NCBI GenBank assembly: GCA_963933115.1
Contig: CAWVSL010000041.1
Span: forward strand, 1 to 25,886
Direction: 5' to 3'
DNA from: JALJPB01 sp963933115
GTDB lineage: Bacteria > Pseudomonadota > Gammaproteobacteria > Enterobacterales > Alteromonadaceae
Length of the DNA: 25,886 bases
The translations under genes were made by a program, and so were the position numbers. The first letter of the stretch is position 1, and each line of letters starts with the position of its first letter. This document shows positions 7,911 to 15,047 of the stretch, one piece after another. The notes under the pieces are model-generated. The model did not search any database. It worked only from the letters and a program-made list of their open reading frames with translations, and was not told where the DNA came from.

Positions 7911-8483
7911 TTAATAAATAATGGTCTGAACAAAGTCTTTAGCTTGTTCGAAACTATATTTATTAATGAGGTTATTTTTAGAACTGTGTACTATAGGGAG
8001 TAACTCTAACCACCTTGCTACAATCCAGGTTGGATTGTCTGCGGGAATTTCCGGATAGAGCTCGCTGAGCATTTTGTTTTGCTCAAATACTTCCGAGAGG
8101 GATTTTGATAATTTATCTATTAATGGGTCTGTTTTAACGTCAGTAGCAGGCCAATGCTCAAGATGGGTAACTGAGCTATAATGGAGGTCGTTGTCACGTG
8201 TATTAATAGATTGAAGTTCAACTAATGATTTACACTTTACATCAACTTCCAATATCCCATCTTCGCCTTGGCCAAAATTAATTATTTCAACCCAACTGCC
8301 CCACATTTTATTGGTAAGTTGCTCGTCTTTAGTCTTAAAACAGATGACAAACCCTTCCCCTTGCGCAGCAACACTTACCATTTTTAGGTAACGTGGTTCA
8401 AATATTCTTAATCGCGTAATACCTTCTGGTAATAGAAATACGGGTAAAGGAAAAATAGGTAAGTGTATGCTTTGATTTTTCAA
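7911..8483 (-). CDS. LON peptidase substrate-binding domain protein (stand-alone Lon N-terminal domain)
   Basis: 190 aa, made only of the Lon N-terminal domain: LPIFPLPVFLLPEGITRLRIFEPRY (7-31), then KMVSVAAQGEGFVICF and GSWVEIINF, and a helical C-terminal part. There are no ATPase or protease domains, so it is not a protease. Such proteins may bind or present substrates, but their role is unproven. The start is TTG, selected because AGAGGA lies at the right distance and no ATG occurs before the core motif. It lies 74 bp before rpoE on the same strand. Its own upstream region carries a weaker sigma-like site and, further up, the candidate small RNA. ChrR is degraded by proteases during the stress response, so a link to that step is conceivable but speculative. 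Confidence 0.88.
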   Translation of the reverse strand: MKNQSIHLPIFPLPVFLLPEGITRLRIFEPRYLKMVSVAAQGEGFVICFKTKDEQLTNKMWGSWVEIINFGQGEDGILEVDVKCKSLVELQSINTRDNDLHYSSVTHLEHWPATDVKTDPLIDKLSKSLSEVFEQNKMLSELYPEIPADNPTWIVARWLELLPIVHSSKNNLINKYSFEQAKDFVQTIIY

Positions 8484-8522
8484 TTATATTCCTCTTATTT
8501 TATCATTGGCTATTGTAGGTAA

Positions 8523-8548
8523 TACGATCATAATTAATGTATCGATGA
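8523..8548 (-). promoter_or_regulatory. Weak ECF-like promoter before the Lon-domain gene
   Basis: On the minus strand TCATC (8548-8544), 17 nt, then CGTATTA from 8526. It differs from the other four sites by one base in the -35. It would start a transcript near 8516, about 33 nt before the TTG start. Plausible because of position and the identical -10, but unproven. Confidence 0.35.
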
Positions 8549-8552
8549 AGTT

Positions 8553-8578
8553 AAAAAAAAAGCCCCTTTGAAAGGGGC
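8553..8578 (-). terminator. Intrinsic terminator inside the divergent intergenic region
   Basis: GCCCCTTT (8562-8569) and AAAGGGGC (8571-8578) form a GC-rich stem (about 6 bp with a 5-nt loop). Read on the minus strand it is followed directly by nine T (plus-strand A at 8553-8561). No annotated minus-strand gene lies upstream, so it must end an unannotated transcript. Confidence 0.85.
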
Positions 8579-8630
8579 AAAACACGAAGGAAAACTTAAC
8601 TTTCAATAAAGAACAAATCCGTACAGTGTT
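8553..8630 (-). ncRNA. Candidate stress-induced small RNA, about 80 nt
   Basis: On the minus strand a strong TGATC-N16-CGTA promoter (8661-8637) is followed after about 60 nt by a GC-rich hairpin and nine T residues. The predicted transcript starts near 8630 and ends in the T run at 8553-8561. It contains no ATG, is U-rich, and has an exposed stretch UUUUCCUUCG that could pair with Shine-Dalgarno sequences (AAGGAAA), the common way a repressing sRNA acts. It could instead be an attenuated leader of the Lon-domain gene, whose start lies 70 nt beyond the terminator. Boundaries are predicted from signals only. Confidence 0.6.
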
Positions 8631-8636
8631 ATTAAT

Positions 8637-8661
8637 TACGTGAGAGAAATTATAAAGATCA
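8637..8661 (-). promoter_or_regulatory. ECF sigma promoter of the candidate small RNA
   Basis: On the minus strand TGATC (8661-8657), 16 nt, CGTA (8640-8637). Both elements match the rpoE promoter exactly, including the T after TGATC and the spacing. It points toward the terminator at 8553-8578 and the Lon-domain gene beyond it. Confidence 0.7.
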
Positions 8662-8696
8662 TAAAGTTAATAAAAAAAAAGACATCAAGTTTTTAA

Positions 8697-8722
8697 TGAT
8701 CTAAAGTTAAAAGCCACTCGTA
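8697..8722 (+). promoter_or_regulatory. ECF sigma promoter of the YfcH-type gene
   Basis: TGATC (8697-8701), 17 nt, CGTA (8719-8722), continuing as CGTATTA like the rpoE promoter. The transcript would start near 8730, about 27 nt before the ATG at 8757, the same leader length as rpoE. Confidence 0.75.
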
Positions 8723-8756
8723 TTAAATAAGTTAGATATTAATAAGGGAATGTATA

Positions 8757-9653
8757 ATGAATTATCTTATAACCGGTGGTACAGGTCTAATAGGTAAGGC
8801 CTTGATAGCAGAACTATCGCAAAATAATGTTGAGATAACTGTCTTGACAAGAAATCCCAAGCAAGCGAAGAAATCACTGGGAAATCATCTGCATTTCATT
8901 GATGAATTAACATCTAGCGATATAGAAAATAAAGATGTTGTCATAAACTTAGCCGGTGAGCCAATTGCAGACAAAAGATGGACAAACGCACAAAAAAATA
9001 AAATTTGTCAAAGTCGCTGGCACATAACGCAGCAACTAGCTGATCTCATAAATAAAGCAGAAGCTCCACCGAGTTTATTTATTTCTGGTAGTGCCATCGG
9101 CATATATGGCCGCCAGGGTAATAAAGCAATTAATGAAGACTATACAGATTTTAATCAAGAGTTTACCCACGATATTTGTAAAAAATGGGAAGCTATAGCT
9201 TTAGAGGCATCTTCTGAGAAAACTCGCGTCGCTATTCTGAGAACTGGTATTGTATTAGCAACAAATAGTGGCGCGTTAGCTAAAATGTTACCGCCATTTA
9301 AACTAGGATTAGGTGGACCAATTAGCCAAGGTGAACAGATCATGTCTTGGATACACTATCAAGATATGGTCGCTGCGATATTGCACATTGAAAAAAGCAA
9401 AGAACTAAATGGGCCTATAAATTTAACGGCCCCTTTTGCTGTATCTAATCATCACTTTAGCCAAGCATTATCGAGTCAATTAAAACGCCCTTGTTTTTTC
9501 ACTACACCGACGTTGTTATTAAAATTACTGTTTGGTGAAATGGCTGATTTATTATTATATGGCCAAAATGTTGTACCAACCAAATTACTTGACTCAGGTT
9601 ACAGCTTCAAGTATCCAACAATTGAAGCTGCTTTAACTGATTTAGTCAGTTAA
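8757..9653 (+). CDS. TIGR01777/YfcH-type NAD-dependent epimerase/dehydratase family protein
   Basis: 298 aa, the family length. The N-terminal nucleotide-binding motif is ITGGTGLIG (5-13). The family-typical NLAGEPIADKRW follows at about 64-75, FISGSAIGIYG at about 108-118, and the C-terminal DUF1731 region (LLFGEMADLLLYGQNVVPTKL) near 260-281. It is related to YfcH and SulA-homologue epimerases; the substrate is unknown. SD AAGGGA lies 7 nt before the ATG. A TGATC-N17-CGTA promoter puts it in the stress sigma regulon. It is divergent from the Lon-domain gene and convergent with the DUF3833 gene, with only 16 bp between the stop codons. A 9-bp inverted repeat (9602-9610/9622-9630) lies inside the end of the gene. 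Confidence 0.9.
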   Translation: MNYLITGGTGLIGKALIAELSQNNVEITVLTRNPKQAKKSLGNHLHFIDELTSSDIENKDVVINLAGEPIADKRWTNAQKNKICQSRWHITQQLADLINKAEAPPSLFISGSAIGIYGRQGNKAINEDYTDFNQEFTHDICKKWEAIALEASSEKTRVAILRTGIVLATNSGALAKMLPPFKLGLGGPISQGEQIMSWIHYQDMVAAILHIEKSKELNGPINLTAPFAVSNHHFSQALSSQLKRPCFFTTPTLLLKLLFGEMADLLLYGQNVVPTKLLDSGYSFKYPTIEAALTDLVS

Positions 9654-9669
9654 CTTTCATTTCAATTAT

Positions 9670-10236
9670 TTAACTGTTATTAAAAGAGGAACACGTTTGA
9701 TTAGGTGTTTCTTTATCAAAAAACAGGGTGACCTCTGCTACGTCAATACCAAGTTTTGATATGGTGGTTTTATTCATTACGCGGTAGTCATCAATTTGAT
9801 ACATCCAATCATCCATAGATACTTGATATGTTTCATCATCAATTTTAAGTAACAGGTCGTAGGTAAACTGAAAAGCAAACCCTTGATGCTTTCCTATTGC
9901 TGTGCCAACAACATCCTCAGCTGTACCAAGGTAAGTGCCATTAGCTTTTTTTGTTAATTGCCAATTTCGGTAACTAATTTCTCCATCATTGAAATAAAAC
10001 TTTTCAGCTAAGGTACCTTCATTAGCTTCCCACGTACCTTTAATTTCGACACAAAATCGTCTGTTGACCTTGTTGGAATAATCTTGAATCATTCCCCAAG
10101 CGACAATATCGCCAGAAAAGTAACTCTTAATATCAAAAGGTTTTTTCTCTTTTTGATAATCAGCTAAATCGACTGAACAGCTGGCAAGGATTAATAAAGT
10201 AAAAAGGGTAAATATAATGCTAATGATTTTATTCAT
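9670..10236 (-). CDS. DUF3833 family lipoprotein
   Basis: 188 aa. The N-terminus is a lipoprotein signal peptide (MNKIISIIFTLFTLLILASC) with lipobox LASC and lipidated Cys20, so it is expected to be anchored in a membrane facing the periplasm. The rest fits DUF3833: FFSGD-type SYFSGDIVAWGM, RRFCVEIKGTW, DGEISYRNWQL and the DDWMYQIDDYRVMNKTTISKLG block. It has a lipocalin-like strand-rich look and no known activity. It is the last gene of a three-gene operon; its ATG overlaps the end of the chalcone-isomerase-like gene by 8 bp. Confidence 0.9.
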   Translation of the reverse strand: MNKIISIIFTLFTLLILASCSVDLADYQKEKKPFDIKSYFSGDIVAWGMIQDYSNKVNRRFCVEIKGTWEANEGTLAEKFYFNDGEISYRNWQLTKKANGTYLGTAEDVVGTAIGKHQGFAFQFTYDLLLKIDDETYQVSMDDWMYQIDDYRVMNKTTISKLGIDVAEVTLFFDKETPNQTCSSFNNS

Positions 10237-10783
10237 GGTTAGTTTGACCTAATAATTGTGAACGTAACTTTGGTTGGCTTGTTTTTTCTGCTAGCCAAAT
10301 ATCAAGGAAGATTTGACCAAATGTGGGGTCATCGATACGACCAATATGAACTTTATTAAAATAAAAAAAACTGGTTTTATTGTCAATAAACAAAGACAAA
10401 GTATCACCTTCAATAATATCGGGCCAAATCTGTTGTAGTTGCGGGATGAATTTTTGATAACTTTGGCTAGGTAACTCCAAGTGTTGCCATTGTTCAACTG
10501 TGCGGTCAACTAAATCATCTTTTGAAATATCTCTTAGGTAGTTTATTTCATAAATGAGTTTGTCATTGTTTTCATTAATAGGGTATTTCCCTGAGGTGGT
10601 CAGTAATCTGCTCTTGTACAAGTCCCAAAACAAAAATGAAAGGGTTGCTTGACCAACCTGATGAAATTTAAATTGCTCATTTAACTCCCCTAGGTTGTTG
10701 TTTAACTCGCTTGTAATATTTGATGCTGACGCAAATAACGAATAAGACAGCGTCAGGGCGAAAAAGACGATTAACTTATTCAT
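10229..10783 (-). CDS. Chalcone isomerase-like family protein, exported
   Basis: 184 aa from the ATG at 10783. An in-frame extension to 10834 is rejected because the ATG at 10783 is preceded by AAAGG and begins a normal signal peptide (MNKLIVFFALTLSYSLFASA). The mature part matches bacterial chalcone-isomerase-like proteins: QVGQATLSFLFWDLYKSRLLT, then DLVDRTVEQWQ and the Trp-rich FGQIFLDIWLAEKTSQPKLR end. In this bacterial group the fold may bind fatty acids rather than act on flavonoids; that is family knowledge, not something shown here. The start overlaps the DUF2878 gene by 8 bp and the end overlaps the DUF3833 gene by 8 bp. Confidence 0.87.
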   Translation of the reverse strand: MNKLIVFFALTLSYSLFASASNITSELNNNLGELNEQFKFHQVGQATLSFLFWDLYKSRLLTTSGKYPINENNDKLIYEINYLRDISKDDLVDRTVEQWQHLELPSQSYQKFIPQLQQIWPDIIEGDTLSLFIDNKTSFFYFNKVHIGRIDDPTFGQIFLDIWLAEKTSQPKLRSQLLGQTNHE

Positions 10784-11264
10784 AGATGACCTTTTTACCA
10801 ATAAAAAACGACTGTAATTTAAAGAGTAACACAAACAAGGAACCCCAAATCACACTTAAAACCAAATAGGTTATTATCAGTGATTGGCCTAAATTTACCA
10901 CCTCCAATTGATAACCCACAATATAACTTAAGGGTGCAATTAATCCAGCCAGTATTTGTAGCCATATGGAAGTGCGTAAAAAACGTAAACTGTGAGATAA
11001 AGTCGTGGCAAAACTGGCCCACAAAGACATCAACCAGAAAGGGATATGTGTTTCTTGGCTAAAAATGAAAAAACCAAAATGTTGTAAAATAGAGTCAGTA
11101 TAAATACCTATGATACTAACAATAAGTATAAAGAAGATTTCTTTATACGTTTTTATAAAAAATAAAAGGTGCACACTAAGCAACACCAGAGCTACCGGAA
11201 TAAAGAGATTACCCCAATAAATTAAACCAAACCATGTGATATTGTAGCTAATTAAATTTATCAT
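10776..11264 (-). CDS. DUF2878 family integral membrane protein
   Basis: About 162 aa from the ATG at 11264 (MINLISYNITWFGLIYWGN), which is where DUF2878 proteins usually begin. Earlier in-frame starts (ATG at 11294, TTG at 11312) give a longer hydrophobic lead but lack an SD. The SD of the chosen start is also weak. Four to five hydrophobic spans alternate with short charged loops, for example VALVLLSVHLLFFI, EIFFILIVSIIGIYTDS, LAGLIAPLSYIVGY and LIITYLVLSVIWGSLFVLL. Inner-membrane location is expected; function unknown. First gene of the DUF2878/chalcone-isomerase-like/DUF3833 operon. No TGATC-N16/17-CGTA promoter was found before it. Confidence 0.82.
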   Translation of the reverse strand: MINLISYNITWFGLIYWGNLFIPVALVLLSVHLLFFIKTYKEIFFILIVSIIGIYTDSILQHFGFFIFSQETHIPFWLMSLWASFATTLSHSLRFLRTSIWLQILAGLIAPLSYIVGYQLEVVNLGQSLIITYLVLSVIWGSLFVLLFKLQSFFIGKKVIYE

Positions 11265-11330
11265 AGTGATCACTATAAGTATTATTAAACACATATACGT
11301 ATGAAAGACCAATAAGGTTTGGTTTCTTTG

Positions 11331-11358
11331 AAAAATAGGGGATCTGATTTAAATCCCC
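11331..11358 (-). terminator. Intrinsic terminator after hisA
   Basis: GGGGAT (11338-11343) and ATCCCC (11353-11358) form a stem around a 9-nt loop. On the minus strand it is followed by TATTTTT. It lies about 57 nt past the hisA stop and ends the his operon there, before the DUF2878 gene. Confidence 0.75.
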
Positions 11359-11415
11359 CTTATCTGACTATGGCTACCTAAGTTATCTTATCTATTAGTT
11401 TAGTGATTTATGTTG

Positions 11416-12162
11416 CTAACATGAGGAAGAATTAGGCCAACAGGCAATTGCTTGCTCTAAAGTAAATTTTCCCTCAAGTAATGAACGACCTAAAATAACA
11501 CCCTTTACACCTGTTGGAATAAGCGCTTTGATATCGTTAAGGCTACCAATGCCTCCAGAAGCTTGCCAAGCAACACTTGGATACTTTTGACAAAGCTCTG
11601 AGTAAAGGTCGACATTGCTACCGGTTAACGTGCCGTCCTTTGAAATGTCGGTACATAAGATATGCTTAATACCTGCGCTAATATAAGCGTCGAGTAAGTC
11701 TTCTAGATTGACGCCACTATCTTGGAGCCAGCCATGGGTTGGGAGCGTTTTATTACCTAATTCATCAATTTTAATATCAAGCGCTAAGACAATTTTCTCA
11801 CCACCATAAATGTTAAGCCATTCAAGCACCAGTTTAGGTTGTTTAATGGCTAATGAGCCAATAACCACACGATTCACCCCCAGTTCAAGTAGTTGTTCAA
11901 CATCTTCTTGACAGCGAATACCCCCACCGACTTGAATAATCATACTTGGATGGTTCATAACGGTTTTAAGGGTTGATAATTGACGTTTAGTACTATCTTT
12001 TGCCCCATCTAAATCGACAAAGTGCATTACCTTTGCCCCAGCATCACTGTAGGCTTGTTGGCGTTCTTTAACTGTGTATTGATAATTGGTCTTTTGGTTA
12101 TAATCGCCTTGGAATAAACGGACCACTTTACCATCAATTAAATCTATTGCGGGGATCATCAT
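11416..12162 (-). CDS. hisA: HisA, ProFAR isomerase
   Basis: 248 aa. 1-(5-phosphoribosyl)-5-[(5-phosphoribosylamino)methylideneamino]imidazole-4-carboxamide isomerase, an Amadori rearrangement in histidine synthesis. It is a TIM barrel with catalytic Asp7 (IPAIDLIDGKVVRL), phosphate-binding VQVGGGIR, VVIGSLAI, a second catalytic Asp in CTDISKDGT and ASGGIGS/VILGRSLLEG near the end. The start overlaps the hisH stop (ATGA). It is the last his gene in the window; hisF, its usual neighbour, is missing. Confidence 0.97.
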   Translation of the reverse strand: MMIPAIDLIDGKVVRLFQGDYNQKTNYQYTVKERQQAYSDAGAKVMHFVDLDGAKDSTKRQLSTLKTVMNHPSMIIQVGGGIRCQEDVEQLLELGVNRVVIGSLAIKQPKLVLEWLNIYGGEKIVLALDIKIDELGNKTLPTHGWLQDSGVNLEDLLDAYISAGIKHILCTDISKDGTLTGSNVDLYSELCQKYPSVAWQASGGIGSLNDIKALIPTGVKGVILGRSLLEGKFTLEQAIACWPNSSSC

Positions 12163-12788
12163 GAGTGTTCTAACTCCAAAAAATTCTGAATGATTTTACT
12201 GCCTAGTTCACCTGAACGCTCAGGATGAAATTGACAACCAATAAAGTTGTCTTTAGCAATAACTGCTGAAAAATTACTACCGTATTGACAAGTTGCCAAC
12301 GTGTATTCACTAATGGGCGCGGCAAAACTATGAACGAAATAGAAATAATCACCAAGGGCTATACCATTAAATACAGGGTGCTCAACTAATGTTGTTAGTG
12401 TATTCCAGCCCATATGTGGTAGTCGGTTATCTTGTGCCTCCAATGGGGTGACTTTAGTCGGGATCAAACCTAGGCATTGAACAGTATCACCGCTTGAACT
12501 TTCAGTTGATGACTCAGTCATTAATTGCATACCTAAACAAAAACCGAGTACCGGTTGTTTAAGGTTTTGTAGTGTTTTAACTAGGCCTTTTTCAATAATA
12601 TTTGCCATCGCATATTTTGCGCTACCAACACCGGGCAAAATAACTTTATCTGCTTGTTTAATAACATTAATATCATCACTGATGATGACGTCAAAGCCTA
12701 AGCGTTCAATAGCAAATTTCACTGAAAATAAATTAGCGCAACCGGTGTCAACAATTACATTAATTTGCTGCTGAACATTCCCTCTCAT
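12159..12788 (-). CDS. hisH: HisH, glutamine amidotransferase subunit of IGP synthase
   Basis: 209 aa. Class I glutaminase that passes ammonia to HisF to form imidazole-glycerol phosphate and AICAR. The catalytic triad is visible: Cys84 (LGFCLGMQ), His188 and Glu190 (CQFHPERSG). The oxyanion segment PGVGS is near 52-56. About seven residues precede the usual start, but the ATG at 12788 fits a strong AAAGG SD in the end of hisB and a TAATG overlap with the hisB stop. Its obligate partner hisF is not in this window. Confidence 0.97.
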   Translation of the reverse strand: MRGNVQQQINVIVDTGCANLFSVKFAIERLGFDVIISDDINVIKQADKVILPGVGSAKYAMANIIEKGLVKTLQNLKQPVLGFCLGMQLMTESSTESSSGDTVQCLGLIPTKVTPLEAQDNRLPHMGWNTLTTLVEHPVFNGIALGDYFYFVHSFAAPISEYTLATCQYGSNFSAVIAKDNFIGCQFHPERSGELGSKIIQNFLELEHS

Positions 12789-13861
12789 TATAAGGTGCCT
12801 TTTGAGCTAGGGAGTACATCGCCTTTTACTGTAATAGCTTGCCCCAGTGCGCGACCAAACACTTTAAATAAACTCTCTACTTGGTGATGACAATTGCCTT
12901 CAGTGGTTGATAAGTGCAAAGTGATTGCCATAGAATCAGCAATAGAGCGGAAAAAATGACTAACCATTTGTGTCGACATCTTTCCTACTACATTGTCAGT
13001 AAAGTTAGCATCAAATTCTAGCCACGGGCGACCTGATAAATCGATTGAACATTCGGCGCGGCACTCATCCATCGGCAAAACAAAACCAAAACGGGCAATA
13101 CCACGTTTATCACCAAGGGCTTTTTTTAAAGCTTGGCCTAATGCCAGTGCAGTGTCTTCAACACTGTGATGTTCATCTATATGATAATCACCAGAAACGC
13201 TACATTGGAGATTAAAACCACCGTGAGTTGCTATTTGATCTAGCATATGATCAAAAAAGCCAAGACCGGTATCAATTTTACTACCACCGACTTTATCTAA
13301 GTTAACAGTGACTTTTATATCTGTTTCTTTAGTGGTGCGGATAACAGTTGAGGTTCTTTTGTTACTGGTTAATAGCTGTTCACTAATATCGGTCCAGTTT
13401 AAGTTTTCACGATCATATTTGATACCAATAATGCCCATATTTGCAGCAAGTTGCATGTCAGTTTCGCGATCACCAATAACAAACGAATTTGAAAAGTTAA
13501 CTCTTCCTTGTTGTAAATAATTGCTAACAAGGCCTAGTTTAGGCTTGCGACAACTGCAGTTGTCTTTATCAAAATGAGGGCAAAGTAAAACGTCTTCAAA
13601 AATAACACCTTGAGAGCTAAAGATGTCCATCATTTTATTGTGGGGTACATCAAAGTCTTCTTGTGGGTAACTTTGTGTGCCTAACCCATCTTGATTCGAT
13701 ACCATCACCAGTTTAAAACCTTTATTTTGCAGTGCCAATAACACAGGTAATACTTTTGGTTCAAAAACTAATTTCTCTAAGCTATCAACTTGTTTATCGC
13801 TAATAGGCTCCTCAATTAGTGTGCCGTCACGGTCGATAAATAAAATGTTTTCTTGTGCCAT
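12788..13861 (-). CDS. hisB: HisB, bifunctional histidinol-phosphatase/IGP dehydratase
   Basis: 357 aa, the enterobacterial-type fusion. The N-terminal HAD phosphatase has the nucleophile motif FIDRDGTL (8-15), a zinc loop with CPHFDKDNCSCRKPK and the acidic GDRETDM motif. The C-terminal imidazoleglycerol-phosphate dehydratase starts near 170 and has the paired metal motifs DEHHSVEDTALALG and STEGNCHHQVESLFKVFGRAL. It catalyses two non-adjacent steps of histidine synthesis. 71 bp separate it from hisC, the widest gap inside the operon; I see no terminator there. Confidence 0.97.
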   Translation of the reverse strand: MAQENILFIDRDGTLIEEPISDKQVDSLEKLVFEPKVLPVLLALQNKGFKLVMVSNQDGLGTQSYPQEDFDVPHNKMMDIFSSQGVIFEDVLLCPHFDKDNCSCRKPKLGLVSNYLQQGRVNFSNSFVIGDRETDMQLAANMGIIGIKYDRENLNWTDISEQLLTSNKRTSTVIRTTKETDIKVTVNLDKVGGSKIDTGLGFFDHMLDQIATHGGFNLQCSVSGDYHIDEHHSVEDTALALGQALKKALGDKRGIARFGFVLPMDECRAECSIDLSGRPWLEFDANFTDNVVGKMSTQMVSHFFRSIADSMAITLHLSTTEGNCHHQVESLFKVFGRALGQAITVKGDVLPSSKGTL

Positions 13862-13932
13862 AATTATTCTCTATAAAAGTTTCTGTAAAAAAGTTGCTAA
13901 AGTAATCGGGTAAAAATCAATTCAACTATTAT

Positions 13933-15045
13933 TTATTTGTCAAATGCCAAGGTAATTGTTTCTATTAATAACTTTAGCTCATGTTTACTGCCAATACTGA
14001 TGCGTAAACAATTCATTAATTGGGGTTGCTTTGATTGATCTCGAATTAATATCCCTCGTGCTAACAGGGCATTAAAAATAAAATCTTTGAGGTCCTCAGA
14101 GCCCGCCTTAAATAATACGAAATTAGCATCACTATGATGTACTTTTTCGCACCAGGGCTGTAATGCAAGCCAAGTGATTAGTTGTTGGCGAAAAAAATCA
14201 GTTTCTTTAACACGAATACTGACTTGCTTTAAATTGTCATTAGCGAGAGCAATACTGCCTATTTCAGCGACAGGCGCTGAAATAGGATAGGGAGCAATAA
14301 CTTTGCTGAGCATATTAATAATATTGCTATTGGCCAGGGTAAAGCCACAACGTAAACCAGCCAGAGCAAACGCTTTTGATAAGGTTCTTAGTATAACTAA
14401 GTTTTCATATTGTTGGAGCCAAGAAGCAACAGAGTGTTTAGCTGAAAATTCTATGTAGGCTTCATCAACGACGACAATGGCGCTGTCTTTGAATAACTCA
14501 ATCGTCTCTTTTATTTGTGCTGCGGGTAATAAATTACCTGTAGGGTTGCCTGGCGAACACAGGAATACAATCTTAACTTTTCCTACATTAGCTTTTAAGC
14601 CTTCAAGGTCAAGTTCATTGTTGATTAATGGCACTTTAACAATACCTGCGCCATGACTTTCTGCACTAATGGCGTACATCCCATAAGTGGGTGGACAGAT
14701 GACTATATTATCTTGGTAAGCTTTACAAAAAGTTCTTATTAACAGCTCAATGCCTTCATCTGCGCCACGCGTTGCTAAAATATTAGCCACGGGTTGTTGA
14801 GCATAGTTGCTGTAAGCTTTTAATAGCGACTCTGGTTGAAAATCAGGATAGCGATTAAGACTATTACCCTCAAGTTGATAAGTACCTGGCCCTGATGCTT
14901 CATTGGCATTTAGCCAGATCTTATTGGTTGCATCATCACCACTTGAAAATAATCGACGGGCCGATTGATAGGGCACCATATTGATCAGTTCTTCTCGTGC
15001 AAGTTTATTGGTAATTGACGGGCTGTTTTTTGAATTAGTTGGCAT
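13933..15045 (-). CDS. hisC: HisC, histidinol-phosphate aminotransferase
   Basis: 370 aa, fold-type I PLP aminotransferase. Key residues: N-terminal PYQSARR (25-31), Asn167 in SPGNPTG, Asp194 and Tyr197 in VVVDEAY, PLP-binding Lys224 in RTLSKAF and the C-terminal CLRISIG arginine. It converts imidazole-acetol phosphate and glutamate to histidinol phosphate. Two bases separate its ATG from the hisD stop. Confidence 0.97.
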   Translation of the reverse strand: MPTNSKNSPSITNKLAREELINMVPYQSARRLFSSGDDATNKIWLNANEASGPGTYQLEGNSLNRYPDFQPESLLKAYSNYAQQPVANILATRGADEGIELLIRTFCKAYQDNIVICPPTYGMYAISAESHGAGIVKVPLINNELDLEGLKANVGKVKIVFLCSPGNPTGNLLPAAQIKETIELFKDSAIVVVDEAYIEFSAKHSVASWLQQYENLVILRTLSKAFALAGLRCGFTLANSNIINMLSKVIAPYPISAPVAEIGSIALANDNLKQVSIRVKETDFFRQQLITWLALQPWCEKVHHSDANFVLFKAGSEDLKDFIFNALLARGILIRDQSKQPQLMNCLRISIGSKHELKLLIETITLAFDK

Positions 15046-15047
15046 AA

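Noticed and set aside
9602..9676. Inverted repeats at the end of the YfcH-type gene as a bidirectional terminator
   Set aside because: CAGCTTCAA/TTGAAGCTG is inside the coding region and CAGTTAA/TTAACTG has a 16-nt loop; neither is followed by a T run.
10784..10834. 17-codon N-terminal extension of the chalcone-isomerase-like protein
   Set aside because: It disrupts the signal peptide, and the ATG at 10783 has a proper SD.
11296..11320. CGTA upstream of the DUF2878 gene as a possible ECF -10
   Set aside because: At 16-17 nt upstream the sequence is AAACC/CAAAC, not TGATC, so it does not match the other sites.
14036..14060. TGATC-N16-CGTG on the plus strand inside hisC
   Set aside because: One mismatch in the core CGTA, antisense within a biosynthetic gene, no plausible downstream target.
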